Source: Streptomyces sp. 130 (GTDB lineage: Bacteria > Actinomycetota > Actinomycetes > Streptomycetales > Streptomycetaceae). Taken from it: a stretch of DNA of 64,000 bases. Positions within the stretch are counted from its first letter, which is position 1. Each line of letters starts with the position of its first letter. The notes below the pieces were generated by a model. The model worked only from the letters and a program-made list of their open reading frames with translations. It made no database searches and was not told the origin of the DNA. The stretch is from assembly GCF_007096885.1 (NCBI RefSeq), contig NZ_VJNO01000023.1, positions 43,316 through 107,315 on the forward strand, read 5' to 3'. This document shows positions 1 to 7,846 of this stretch, piece after piece. The position numbers and the translations under genes were made by a program.

Positions 1-383
1 AGGAAGTCGTCCAGCCGGAGGTTGGAGCTGAAGCCGTATTCGGCCCACACCATCACGTGCGTGACCTGAGGGGCGGGCGGCGCGAGGGCGACCACATCGC
101 GGGCGAGCACCCCGCCCCACTCGGCGCCCAGCATGCTGAATTTGGTGACGCAGTGGAGATCGGCGACGACCGACGAGAACGGCAGTGCCGAGAATTCCTG
201 GTGGTTCCAGCAGTGCTTCTCGGCATCGGCGGTCGCGCCGAAGACGCGGAATTCCCAGCGCTCCGGTTTGAACTTGGGGACGGGCCCGTAATGGGTCACC
301 GGCCAGCCGCGCTGCAGCCGCTGGCCCGGCGGAAGCTCGGACTGCTCTGACGCGCGGTGTTCCCGGCTTTCCGGCTGACCCAT
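1..383 (-). CDS. Sulfite oxidase-like molybdopterin oxidoreductase (partial, N-terminal part)
   Basis: The gene reads off the left edge, so only about 127 N-terminal codons are visible, from an ATG at 383. The translation has the motifs THYGPVPKF, WEFRVFG, LHCVTKFS and MVWAEYGFSSNL of the YedY/sulfite-oxidase fold (COG2041). Cys78 in LHCV corresponds to the cysteine that coordinates molybdenum in this family. There is no signal peptide, so the visible part looks cytoplasmic; the physiological substrate cannot be told. It is divergent from bfr across about 150 bases in which I see no strong operator. Confidence 0.85.
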   Translation of the reverse strand, partial: MGQPESREHRASEQSELPPGQRLQRGWPVTHYGPVPKFKPERWEFRVFGATADAEKHCWNHQEFSALPFSSVVADLHCVTKFSMLGAEWGGVLARDVVALAPPAPQVTHVMVWAEYGFSSNLRLDDF

Positions 384-536
384 GACTCCATGGTGACAGA
401 CAGGCGGGGGTGATCGTGACCAGGGCGGAGACGATTCGGGCAAGTCGCACTAAGCCTGTACTTACTGGACGGTCATCTGGTCCGGTGCGAGGATGCCGCC
501 TACGTGCCCGGTCCACCGTTGGAAGGAGCCTTGGCG

Positions 537-1016
537 ATGCAGGGCGACCCCGAGGTCATCGAGTTCCTGAATGAACAGCTGACCGCCGAATTGACGGCCA
601 TCAACCAGTACTTCCTGCACGCGAAGATGCAGGACAACTTCGGCTGGACCAAGCTCGCGAAATACACGCGCGCCGAGTCCTTCGACGAGATGAAGCACGC
701 GGAGATCCTGACCGACCGCATTCTCTTCCTCGACGGCCTGCCGAACTACCAGCGGCTGTTCCACGTGCGGGTCGGCCAGACGGTCACCGAGATGTTCCAG
801 GCGGACCGGCAGATCGAGGTCGAGGCGATCGACCGCCTCAAGCGCGGGATCGAGCTGATGCGCGCCAAGAGCGACATCACGTCGGCGAACATCTTCGAGT
901 CGATCCTCGCGGACGAGGAGCACCACATCGACTACCTCGACACCCAGCTCGATCTCGTCGAGAAGCTGGGCGAGCCGCTGTACATCGCGCAGCTCATCGA
1001 GCAGCCGGAGAGCTGA
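537..1016 (+). CDS. bfr: Bacterioferritin
   Basis: 159-residue haem-containing ferritin that oxidises Fe(II) and stores ferric iron inside a 24-subunit cytoplasmic shell. All dinuclear ferroxidase ligands are in their usual places: Glu18, Glu51, His54, Glu94, Glu127 and His130, plus Met52, the haem ligand between subunits. The length is typical. The ATG at 537 lies 8 bases after a GGAAGGA ribosome site at 521-527; an in-frame upstream start would lack one. The gene is convergent with bfd, whose product releases the stored iron. Confidence 0.98.
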   Translation: MQGDPEVIEFLNEQLTAELTAINQYFLHAKMQDNFGWTKLAKYTRAESFDEMKHAEILTDRILFLDGLPNYQRLFHVRVGQTVTEMFQADRQIEVEAIDRLKRGIELMRAKSDITSANIFESILADEEHHIDYLDTQLDLVEKLGEPLYIAQLIEQPES

Positions 1017-1022
1017 CCGCGC

Positions 1023-1247
1023 TCAGGCGGCCTCGGGAAGCCCTTCCGCGGGCGTCCGCTTCCGGTCCAGGAGCTCGCGGCGGGGGCAGGCGCCCCGGCC
1101 GAGCATCGCCTGGATGGTGCGGACACAGCTGCCGCAGTCCGTGCCCGCCTTGCAGGCGGAGGCGATCTGGCGGGGCGTGCAGGCCCCGGCCGCCGCATGG
1201 TCCTTGACCTGCTGCTCCGTAACGCCGAAGCACGAGCAGACGTACAT
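1023..1247 (-). CDS. bfd: Bacterioferritin-associated ferredoxin
   Basis: 74-residue [2Fe-2S] protein that donates electrons to bacterioferritin so that stored iron is reduced and released. The cluster ligands Cys4, Cys6, Cys38 and Cys41 match the C-x-C ... C-x2-C pattern of Bfd. The ATG at 1247 is favoured because GGAGGT sits 7 bases upstream; an in-frame GTG three codons earlier overlaps that site. The 3' end converges on bfr with a 6-base gap. An iron box about 50 bases upstream indicates repression when iron is plentiful, as expected for an iron-mobilising protein. Confidence 0.96.
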   Translation of the reverse strand: MYVCSCFGVTEQQVKDHAAAGACTPRQIASACKAGTDCGSCVRTIQAMLGRGACPRRELLDRKRTPAEGLPEAA

Positions 1248-1294
1248 GCGGTTCACCTCCCGGGCGGGAACGGGTCGTGGACGCCACCCCGAAG

Positions 1295-1313
1295 GTCGGT
1301 GAGGCTAACCTAA
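1295..1313. promoter_or_regulatory. Iron box (DmdR/IdeR-type operator) upstream of bfd
   Basis: Sixteen of 19 positions match the DtxR/IdeR consensus TTAGGTTAGGCTAACCTAA. The right arm (AGGCTAACCTAA, 1302-1313) is perfect; the left arm is degenerate. It lies in the bfd promoter region, so bfd should be derepressed under iron limitation. No comparable site is visible in front of bfr. Confidence 0.85.
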
Positions 1314-1354
1314 CCTTACCCGCCGCCCGGGGGCGGCAGAAGCCCCGGAACGCC

Positions 1355-1391
1355 CCGTGGGGCACGGATCACATCGATCCGTGCCCCACGG
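1355..1391 (-). terminator. Perfect 16-bp hairpin after the DAHP synthase gene
   Basis: Arms 1355-1370 and 1376-1391 are exact reverse complements around the 5-base loop ACATC. It lies 27 bases past the DAHP synthase stop and separates that transcript from the bfd promoter. It has no U tract, as is common in Streptomyces. Confidence 0.85.
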
Positions 1392-1417
1392 TCGTACGGT
1401 GCCGCCGGCCCGGAGCC

Positions 1418-2770
1418 TTACTGGTCGCGGTACATCTCGGCGACGAGGAAGGCCAGGTCGAGCGACTGGCTGCGGTTGAGCCGGGGGTCGCAGGCCGTCT
1501 CGTAGCGCTGGTGGAGGTCGTCCACGAAGATCTCGTGGCCGCCGCCGACGCACTCGGTGACGTCGTCGCCGGTCAGCTCGACGTGGATGCCGCCGGGGTG
1601 CGTGCCGAGGCCCTTGTGCACCTCGAAGAAGCCCTTGACCTCGTCCAGGACGTCGTCGAAGCGGCGCGTCTTGTGGCCGGAGGCCGCCTCGAAGGTGTTG
1701 CCGTGCATCGGGTCGGTCACCCAGGCGACGGTGGCACCGGAGGCGGTGACCTTCTCGACCAGCTCCGGCAGCTTGTCGCGGACCTTGTCGGCGCCCATCC
1801 GGACGATGAACGTCAGCCGGCCGGGCTCGCGCTCGGGGTCGAGGCGCTCGATGTAGCCCAGGGCCTCGTCGACGGTGGTCGTCGGGCCGAGCTTGATCCC
1901 GATCGGGTTGCGGACCTTGGAGGCGAACTCGATGTGCGCCCCGTCCATCTGGCGGGTCCGCTCACCGATCCACACCATGTGGCCCGAGGTGTCGTACAGG
2001 TGGCCGGTGCGCGAGTCGGTGCGGGTCAGCGCCGTCTCGTAGTCGAGGAGCAGGGCCTCGTGCGAGGCGTAGAACTCGACGGCCTTGAATTCGGCGGGGT
2101 CGGTGCCGCACGCCTTCATGAAGTTCAGCGCGTTGTCGATCTCGCGGGCCAGGGCCTCGTAGCGCTGGCCGGACGGGGACGACTTCACGAAGTCCTGGTT
2201 CCACGCGTGCACCTGGCGCAGGTCGGCGTAGCCGCCGGTGGTGAAGGCGCGGACCAGGTTCAGCGTGGAGGCGGACGCGTGGTACATCCGCTTCAGGCGC
2301 TCCGGGTCGGGGACGCGGTCGGCCTCGGTGAAGGCGAAGCCGTTGACGGAGTCGCCCCGGTAGGTCGGCAGGGTCACGCCGTCGCGGGTCTCGGTCGGCT
2401 TGGAGCGCGGCTTGGAGTACTGGCCGGCGATCCGGCCGACCTTGACGACGGGCACGGAGGCCGCGTACGTGAGGACGGCGCTCATCTGGAGCAGCGTCTT
2501 CAGCTTGGCGCGGATGTGCTCGGCCGACACGGCGTCGAATGCCTCGGCGCAGTCTCCGCCCTGCAACAGGAACGCCTCGCCCTTGGCGACGGCTCCCATA
2601 CGGGCACGCAGCTGGTCGCACTCGCCCGCGAAGACGAGCGGCGGATACGACGCGAGGTCCGCGAGTACATCGCGCAGCGCCTCGGAGTCGGGGTACTCGG
2701 GCTGCTGCGCCGCGGGAAGGTCTCGCCAGGTGTTGCCACCGGCGACGGAGGTATTGGCGTTCACGGTCAC
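1418..2770 (-). CDS. aroH: Class II 3-deoxy-7-phosphoheptulonate (DAHP) synthase
   Basis: First enzyme of the shikimate pathway: phosphoenolpyruvate plus erythrose 4-phosphate gives DAHP. About 450 residues, the length of plant/actinobacterial type II enzymes. Motifs include LLQGGDCAEAF, KVGRIAGQYSKPRS, SGHMVWIGERTR, VRNPIGIKLGPTTT, WVTDPMHGNT and GGIHVELTGDDVTEC. The start is taken at GTG 2770 by analogy with Streptomyces homologues (MTVNANTSV). A GGAGG lies only 2 bases before it but 8 bases before the next in-frame GTG at 2764, which is an equally good start. It feeds chorismate to the anthranilate synthase 3 kb away. Confidence 0.97.
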   Translation of the reverse strand: MTVNANTSVAGGNTWRDLPAAQQPEYPDSEALRDVLADLASYPPLVFAGECDQLRARMGAVAKGEAFLLQGGDCAEAFDAVSAEHIRAKLKTLLQMSAVLTYAASVPVVKVGRIAGQYSKPRSKPTETRDGVTLPTYRGDSVNGFAFTEADRVPDPERLKRMYHASASTLNLVRAFTTGGYADLRQVHAWNQDFVKSSPSGQRYEALAREIDNALNFMKACGTDPAEFKAVEFYASHEALLLDYETALTRTDSRTGHLYDTSGHMVWIGERTRQMDGAHIEFASKVRNPIGIKLGPTTTVDEALGYIERLDPEREPGRLTFIVRMGADKVRDKLPELVEKVTASGATVAWVTDPMHGNTFEAASGHKTRRFDDVLDEVKGFFEVHKGLGTHPGGIHVELTGDDVTECVGGGHEIFVDDLHQRYETACDPRLNRSQSLDLAFLVAEMYRDQ

Positions 2771-2932
2771 GGCCTCCACATTACGGGGTCGTGCCCCGTC
2801 GGTTTCCCGGTTGCCCAGTCACTGAGACGGACGTCTCGGCACGGTCGGTGCACGGGCTGTCCGGACGGCCTGCTAGCCTCCGGTCTTTCAGCGTTGAACA
2901 ACGCTGGACGAGTGGACACCGAGGGTGGGGAC

Positions 2933-5713
2933 TTGAAGCGGAATCACCGTAGGGACCTCAAGAAGAGACGGCTGCTGATCGGCGCCGGCGCCGCCGTGGT
3001 CGCGACCGCGACGATCGGCACCCTGGCCATGGCCGCGCAGGACCCGGCCGCCGGGAGCGCCGAGGCCGCCTCGCCGTCCGCCGTGCTCCAGGCCCAGTTC
3101 GCGGACGCGGCCCGTGAGTTCGACGTGCCCCAGAGCGTGCTGATGGCGGTCTCGTACCGGCAGACGCGCTGGGAGAGCCACGACGGCGAGCCGAGCACGA
3201 CCGGTGCGTACAACGTCATGGGACTGACCAGCGTGGCGGCCGGGGACGTGGAGCAGCCGGACGACAAGGAACGTCTGGCGCACATGAACATGAGCGGCCG
3301 GCCGGACATCGAGAAGACCTTCGACGCCGCGAAGGCGCTGCGCGACCTGCCGAAGAAGACGGTCGACACCTCCGACCCCCGGCTGCACACGCTGGACGAG
3401 GCCGCCGAGCTGATCGACACGGACACGGCATCGGTGCGCGACGACACCGAGGACAGCATCCGGGCGGGCGCGGCCCTGCTCGCCGAGTACCAGCGCGACG
3501 CGAAGGGCTCCCTGTCCGACGATCCCGCGCAGTGGTATCCGGCGGTGGCGCGGTTCAGCCAGTCGCCGGACAAGAAGGGGGCCGACCTCTTCGCGAAGCG
3601 CGTCTTCGACTCGATCCGTACGGGCGAGAGCGCGGTCACCCAGGACGGCCAGCGGGTCTCGCTGCCCGCCGACCCGTCGGTCGAGCCGGTCAAGCCGGCG
3701 AAGGTGCCGCTGGCCGCGTCGTTCGCGAGCACCGCCGCGACCCCGGCCCCGGAGTGCCCGTCCGGACTGAACTGCAACTTCGTGCCGGCCAAGACGTCGA
3801 GCTCGGGCCAGCGCAGCTACACCCCGGCCGCGCGCCCCGACAAGGGCGTCGACATCCGGCAGATCGTGATCCACGACACCGAGGGCGACTACGCGGGCTC
3901 GCTCGCCACGCTCACCAGCCCGAGTGCGGCCGCGAGCGCGCACTACCTGGTCCGCGCCTCGGACGGGCTGGTCACGCAGATGGTCGAGAACAAGGACCTG
4001 GCGTGGCACGCGGGCAACTGGTCGCTCAACATGCACTCGATCGGCGTGGAGCACGAGGGCTACGCGATCAAGGAGGGCAGCTGGTACAGCGAGCCGCAGT
4101 ACGAGTCGACCGCGGCCCTGGTGAAGTTCCTGGCCGGCGAGTACGGCATCCCGGTGGACCGTGAGCACATCATCGGCCACGACGAGGTGCCCGTCTTCCT
4201 GGACGGGAAGTCCAGGGACACCCACTGGGACCCGGGCCCGTTCTGGGACTGGAACCACTTCATGAGCCTGATGGACGCCCCGACGGGCGCGGGCGGCGCC
4301 GGCGGCCCGGTCAAGACGGGCCAGCTGGTGCGCGTGGTACCGCCGTTCACCACGGCCAACCAGCCGACGCTGACGTACGGCGCCAAGGCGGTCACCAAGC
4401 GGCCGGCGAACTTCGGCTACCTGTACACCTCGGCGTCCACCAGCGCGTCCACGCTGACCGACCCCTACTTCTCGGCGCTGTGGAGCGAGGGCTCCAACTG
4501 GGGCAACAAGGTCCGTGCCGGCGGCACCTATGTCGTCGCCGAGGTGAAGGCCGACTGGACGGCGATCTGGTTCGCCGGGAAGAAGGCGTGGTTCTACAAC
4601 CCGGGCGGCCAGTACACCGTGCCGCTCGCCGCGGCCCCGCGCGTGGTGAAGGCCAAGGCCGGGGTGACCGTCCGGATCTACGGGCGGGCCTACCCGGAGA
4701 CCGCCGCCTATGACGCGGCGGGCCTGGAGGCCCCGACGGACAGCCCGGACTACCTGACGAAGTACACGCTGCCCGCGGGCCAGTCGTACGCGCTGGCGGG
4801 CGCCGAGGTGAAGGGCGACGACTGGTTCGGCTCCGCCCAGACGGACGTCATCGGTGACACCTCCTACCTGCCGATCCGCTACAACCACCGGCTGGCGTGG
4901 GTCAAGGCGAGCGACGTCCAGACCTCCACGAGCGTGGCCCCGGTCTCCGCGACCGACCGCTACAACATGATCGGCCGCGACAGCGCCGGCCGCATCTGGC
5001 AGTACCAGGGCACCGGCAGCGCCTCCTCCCCGTACTACCGCCGCTACCAGGCGGGCTACGGCTGGGGCAGCTACACGGCGATCACCGCGATGACCGCGCT
5101 GCGCGCCGACGGTACGGGCGACTTCGTGGCCCGCGACAAGGACGGCGTGCTCTGGTACTACCGGGGCAGCGGCAATCCGGACAAGCCGTACATGGCCCGG
5201 CTCAAGGTCGGCAGCGGCTGGAACCAGTACAGCAGCCTCAACGGCATGCGCGATCTCGACGGTGACGGCAAGGCCGACCTGATCGCCCGCAACAGCGCCG
5301 GCGACATCTATTTCTACAAGGGCACCGGCGAGCCGTCGAAGCCCTTCGAGCCCAAGGCGAAGATCGGCTACGGCTGGCAGATCTACGACGCGATCGTCTC
5401 CACCGGCGACCTGAACGGCGACGGCAAGGCGGACTTCGTGGCCCGGGACAAGTCGGGGGTGCTGTGGATCTACACCGGCACCGGCTCGGCCGCCAAGCCG
5501 TACGACAAGCGGGTCAAGATCGGTTCGGGCTGGGGCAAGTACAAGCTGCTGCTCGGCCCGAGCGACCTCGACCGCGACGGCCGGGGCGACCTGGTCGGGG
5601 TGGACTCGGCCGGAGACTTCTGGTTCTACCACTCCACCGGTGAGGTGACGGCCCCGTTCGCGACGAAGTCGCAGGTCGGGGACGGCTGGCAGATCTACGA
5701 CATCCTGTTCTAG
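2933..5713 (+). CDS. Secreted N-acetylmuramoyl-L-alanine amidase with FG-GAP/VCBS-type repeats
   Basis: 926-residue exported peptidoglycan hydrolase. Residues 1-45 form a basic, KKRR-containing signal sequence, possibly Tat. Residues 60-250 resemble a lysozyme-like region (FDVPQSVLMAVSYRQTRWES). Residues about 306-446 are an Amidase_2/PGRP domain with candidate zinc ligands His314 (IVIHDTE), His416 (IIGHDEV) and Asp433 (WDPGP). After SH3-like segments, residues about 676-926 carry five FG-GAP/VCBS-type repeats (for example DLNGDGKADFVARDKSG), usually surface-binding propeller blades. The TTG start at 2933 is preferred because of the GAGGGTGGGG just upstream; an in-frame GTG at 2912 is possible. 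It is divergent from the DAHP synthase gene. Confidence 0.9.
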   Translation: MKRNHRRDLKKRRLLIGAGAAVVATATIGTLAMAAQDPAAGSAEAASPSAVLQAQFADAAREFDVPQSVLMAVSYRQTRWESHDGEPSTTGAYNVMGLTSVAAGDVEQPDDKERLAHMNMSGRPDIEKTFDAAKALRDLPKKTVDTSDPRLHTLDEAAELIDTDTASVRDDTEDSIRAGAALLAEYQRDAKGSLSDDPAQWYPAVARFSQSPDKKGADLFAKRVFDSIRTGESAVTQDGQRVSLPADPSVEPVKPAKVPLAASFASTAATPAPECPSGLNCNFVPAKTSSSGQRSYTPAARPDKGVDIRQIVIHDTEGDYAGSLATLTSPSAAASAHYLVRASDGLVTQMVENKDLAWHAGNWSLNMHSIGVEHEGYAIKEGSWYSEPQYESTAALVKFLAGEYGIPVDREHIIGHDEVPVFLDGKSRDTHWDPGPFWDWNHFMSLMDAPTGAGGAGGPVKTGQLVRVVPPFTTANQPTLTYGAKAVTKRPANFGYLYTSASTSASTLTDPYFSALWSEGSNWGNKVRAGGTYVVAEVKADWTAIWFAGKKAWFYNPGGQYTVPLAAAPRVVKAKAGVTVRIYGRAYPETAAYDAAGLEAPTDSPDYLTKYTLPAGQSYALAGAEVKGDDWFGSAQTDVIGDTSYLPIRYNHRLAWVKASDVQTSTSVAPVSATDRYNMIGRDSAGRIWQYQGTGSASSPYYRRYQAGYGWGSYTAITAMTALRADGTGDFVARDKDGVLWYYRGSGNPDKPYMARLKVGSGWNQYSSLNGMRDLDGDGKADLIARNSAGDIYFYKGTGEPSKPFEPKAKIGYGWQIYDAIVSTGDLNGDGKADFVARDKSGVLWIYTGTGSAAKPYDKRVKIGSGWGKYKLLLGPSDLDRDGRGDLVGVDSAGDFWFYHSTGEVTAPFATKSQVGDGWQIYDILF

Positions 5714-5736
5714 CCGACCGGACGTCTCGTGCGCGC

Positions 5737-5774
5737 GGGGCCCTTTCCCATCCGTCCGGGTGGGAAGGGGCCCC
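5737..5774 (+). terminator. Terminator after the amidase gene
   Basis: Arms GGGGCCCTTTCCCA (5737-5750) and TGGGAAGGGGCCCC (5761-5774) pair with a single G-U/mismatch position around a 10-base loop. It ends the amidase transcript just before the trp leader promoter. Confidence 0.85.
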
Positions 5775-5793
5775 GTCGCCGTCCGGCGTGGGT

Positions 5794-5799
5794 TAGGGT
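5794..5799 (+). promoter_or_regulatory. -10 box of the trp leader transcript
   Basis: TAGGGT ends 7 bases before the ATG of the leader peptide. That spacing places transcription start at or next to the start codon, so the leader mRNA is probably leaderless. No good -35 hexamer is visible. Confidence 0.55.
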
Positions 5800-5806
5800 A
5801 CGGGGC

Positions 5807-5863
5807 ATGTTCGCGCACTCGACCCGCAACTGGTGGTGGACCGCTCATCCGGCGGCCCGCTGA
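5807..5863 (+). CDS. trpL: trp operon leader peptide with three consecutive Trp codons
   Basis: 18-residue peptide MFAHSTRNWWWTAHPAAR. The TGG triplets at 5831-5839 sense charged tRNA-Trp. The segment GGCGGCC (5851-5857) just after them can pair with GGCCGCC (5887-5893), the 5' arm of the terminator. A ribosome stalled on the Trp codons leaves 5851-5857 free, so an antiterminator forms; a ribosome reaching the stop at 5861 covers it, so the terminator forms. Trp-codon attenuation of an anthranilate synthase gene is known in streptomycetes; the pairing is my reading of this sequence. Confidence 0.92.
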   Translation: MFAHSTRNWWWTAHPAAR

Positions 5864-5886
5864 TCGCGCGTACACACTGACGCAGA

Positions 5887-5909
5887 GGCCGCCCGAGGGG
5901 CGGCCTTTT
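5887..5909 (+). terminator. trp attenuator terminator
   Basis: Perfect 8-bp stem GGCCGCCC/GGGCGGCC (5887-5894 with 5898-5905), loop GAG, followed by TTTT at 5906-5909. It is one of the few terminators here with a U run, fitting an attenuator between the leader peptide and the anthranilate synthase gene. Confidence 0.92.
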
Positions 5910-5960
5910 CCGTGTCCACGGGCCGTTCCTCCCAGCTGATTCCCTGGAAGGAACCGACCC

Positions 5961-7841
5961 ATGAGCTTCGACCGACTCTTCGACCGACTCCTGCGCGACG
6001 ACTGCCCGCCGTTCGCCCTGCTGCGCCGCCGCACCCCCGGCCACGACCACGACACCGTCGAGGTCATGATCGGCCGGGTGCACGAGGCGGACCGCCTCGC
6101 CGGCATCCCCGTCGGCGAGCGGCCGTCGCTGGCGCTGGTGCCGTTCCGGCAGATCGCGGAGCGCGGCTTCGACGTGACGGACGACGGCACACCGCTGTCG
6201 GTCCTGGTCGCGGACGAGACGTACACGCTGTCCCTGGACGAGGCGCTGGCGGCGCTCCCCCGCCACGAAGTCCGCGTGGAGGACGGGGCGTTCGACGTCA
6301 GCGACGAGGAGTACGCCGCCACCGTGCGGCGGGTGATCGAGGACGAGATCGGCCGGGGCGAGGGCGCGAACTTCGTGATCCGGCGGACGTTCCGGGGCCG
6401 GATCGGCGGCTTCGGCCGGGCGGACGCGCTGGCCCTGTTCCGGCGGCTGCTGGCCGGCGAGCGGGGGGCGTACTGGACGTTCGTGGTGCACACGGGGGAC
6501 AGGGTGCTCGTTGGTGCCAGTCCCGAGGTGCACGTGCGGATGTCCGGCGGGACCGTCGTGATGAACCCGATCAGCGGCACCTACCGCTACCCCGCCGAGG
6601 GGCCCACCCCCGAGGGCCTGCTCGCCTTCCTCGGGGACCGCAAGGAGACCGAGGAACTCTCCATGGTGGTGGACGAGGAGCTGAAGATGATGTGCACGGT
6701 CGGCGACATGGGCGGGGTGGTGATCGGCCCGCGCCTGAAGGAGATGGCCCATCTCGCGCACACCGAGTACGAGTTGCGCGGACGCTCCTCGCTGGACGTA
6801 CGGGAGGTGCTGAGGGAGACCATGTTCGCGGCGACGGTCACCGGCTCCCCCGTGCAGAACGCCTGCCGGGTCATCGAGCGGCACGAGGACGGCGGGCGCG
6901 GCTACTACGCGGGGGCGCTGGCCCTGCTGCGCCGGGAGGCCGACGGCACCCAGACCCTGGACTCGCCGATCCTGATCCGGACCGCCGACATCGACGCGGA
7001 CGGCACGCTGCGGGTGCCGGTCGGGGCGACCTTGGTGCGCCACTCGGACCCGGCGAGCGAGGTCGCCGAGACCCACGCCAAGGCGGCCGGGGTCCTCGCC
7101 GCCCTCGGCGTCCGCCCGGCCCGCCCGGAGGCGGAGCGGGAGCGGCCCCGGCTGGCCGCCGACCCCCGGGTGCGGGCGGCCCTGGACGCCCGGCGGGACG
7201 GCCTCGCCCCGTTCTGGCTGCGGATGCAGGAGCGCACCGCCGACCGCACCGGCCACGCCCTGGTGGTGGACGGCGAGGACACGTTCACCGCGATGCTCGG
7301 CCACCTGCTGCGCGCCTCGGGGCTCGACGTCACCGTCCGCCGCTACGACGAGCCGGGGCTGCGCGAGGCGGTCCGGGCGCACCGGGGGCCCGTGGTGCTC
7401 GGCCCCGGCCCGGGGAATCCGGGGGACGCGGCGGACCCGAAGATGCGGCTGCTGCGCGCGACGGCCGCCGAGCTGGTGCGGGAGCACCGGCACGGGCTGC
7501 TCGGGGTGTGCCTGGGCCATGAGCTGATCGCGGCGGAACTGGGCCTGGAGATCGTCCGCAAGGCGGTGCCGTACCAGGGGGCGCAGACCAGGATCGACCT
7601 GTTCGGGCGGCCCGAGACGGTCGGCTTCTACAACAGCTTCACCGCGCGCTGCGACGACTTCGGGGCGGCGGAACTGGCGGCGCACGGCATCGAGACGAGC
7701 CGGGACGAGGTGTCCGGGGAGCTGCACGCGCTGCGCGGGGCCGGGTTCGCCTCGGTGCAGTTCCACCCGGAGTCGGTGCTGACGCTGCGCGGTGCGGCGA
7801 TCGTGTCGGAGCTGCTGGCGGGGCTCCCGGTGCGCGGCTGA
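5961..7841 (+). CDS. trpE: Anthranilate synthase, TrpE-TrpG fusion
   Basis: 626 residues. The N-terminal two-thirds is the chorismate-binding domain (VVMNPISGTYRYP, TVTGSPVQNACRVIE). The C-terminal third is a class I glutamine amidotransferase with nucleophile Cys517 in GVCLGHE and the VQFHPES His/Glu pair. Together they convert chorismate and glutamine to anthranilate. The Trp-rich leader and attenuator support tryptophan biosynthesis. The fused, PhzE-like architecture means an aminodeoxyisochorismate-type product cannot be excluded from sequence alone. The ATG follows GGAAGGA (5946-5952). trpD lies 24 kb away, so the trp genes are scattered. Confidence 0.93.
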   Translation: MSFDRLFDRLLRDDCPPFALLRRRTPGHDHDTVEVMIGRVHEADRLAGIPVGERPSLALVPFRQIAERGFDVTDDGTPLSVLVADETYTLSLDEALAALPRHEVRVEDGAFDVSDEEYAATVRRVIEDEIGRGEGANFVIRRTFRGRIGGFGRADALALFRRLLAGERGAYWTFVVHTGDRVLVGASPEVHVRMSGGTVVMNPISGTYRYPAEGPTPEGLLAFLGDRKETEELSMVVDEELKMMCTVGDMGGVVIGPRLKEMAHLAHTEYELRGRSSLDVREVLRETMFAATVTGSPVQNACRVIERHEDGGRGYYAGALALLRREADGTQTLDSPILIRTADIDADGTLRVPVGATLVRHSDPASEVAETHAKAAGVLAALGVRPARPEAERERPRLAADPRVRAALDARRDGLAPFWLRMQERTADRTGHALVVDGEDTFTAMLGHLLRASGLDVTVRRYDEPGLREAVRAHRGPVVLGPGPGNPGDAADPKMRLLRATAAELVREHRHGLLGVCLGHELIAAELGLEIVRKAVPYQGAQTRIDLFGRPETVGFYNSFTARCDDFGAAELAAHGIETSRDEVSGELHALRGAGFASVQFHPESVLTLRGAAIVSELLAGLPVRG

Positions 7842-7846
7842 GGGGG

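Noticed and set aside
2890..2905. Small inverted repeat AGCGTTG/CAACGCT before the amidase
   Set aside because: Seven-base arms near a TAGCCT box might be an operator, but there is too little to name a regulator.
1277..2932. Upstream extension of the amidase frame
   Set aside because: The frame is open by chance through the DAHP synthase antisense. The signal sequence begins at 2933.
2888..6580. Reverse-strand open frame of 1230 codons
   Set aside because: It spans the amidase and part of trpE antisense. The translation is Arg/Gly/Val-rich and repeat-like with no family motif, the normal shadow of G+C-biased third positions.
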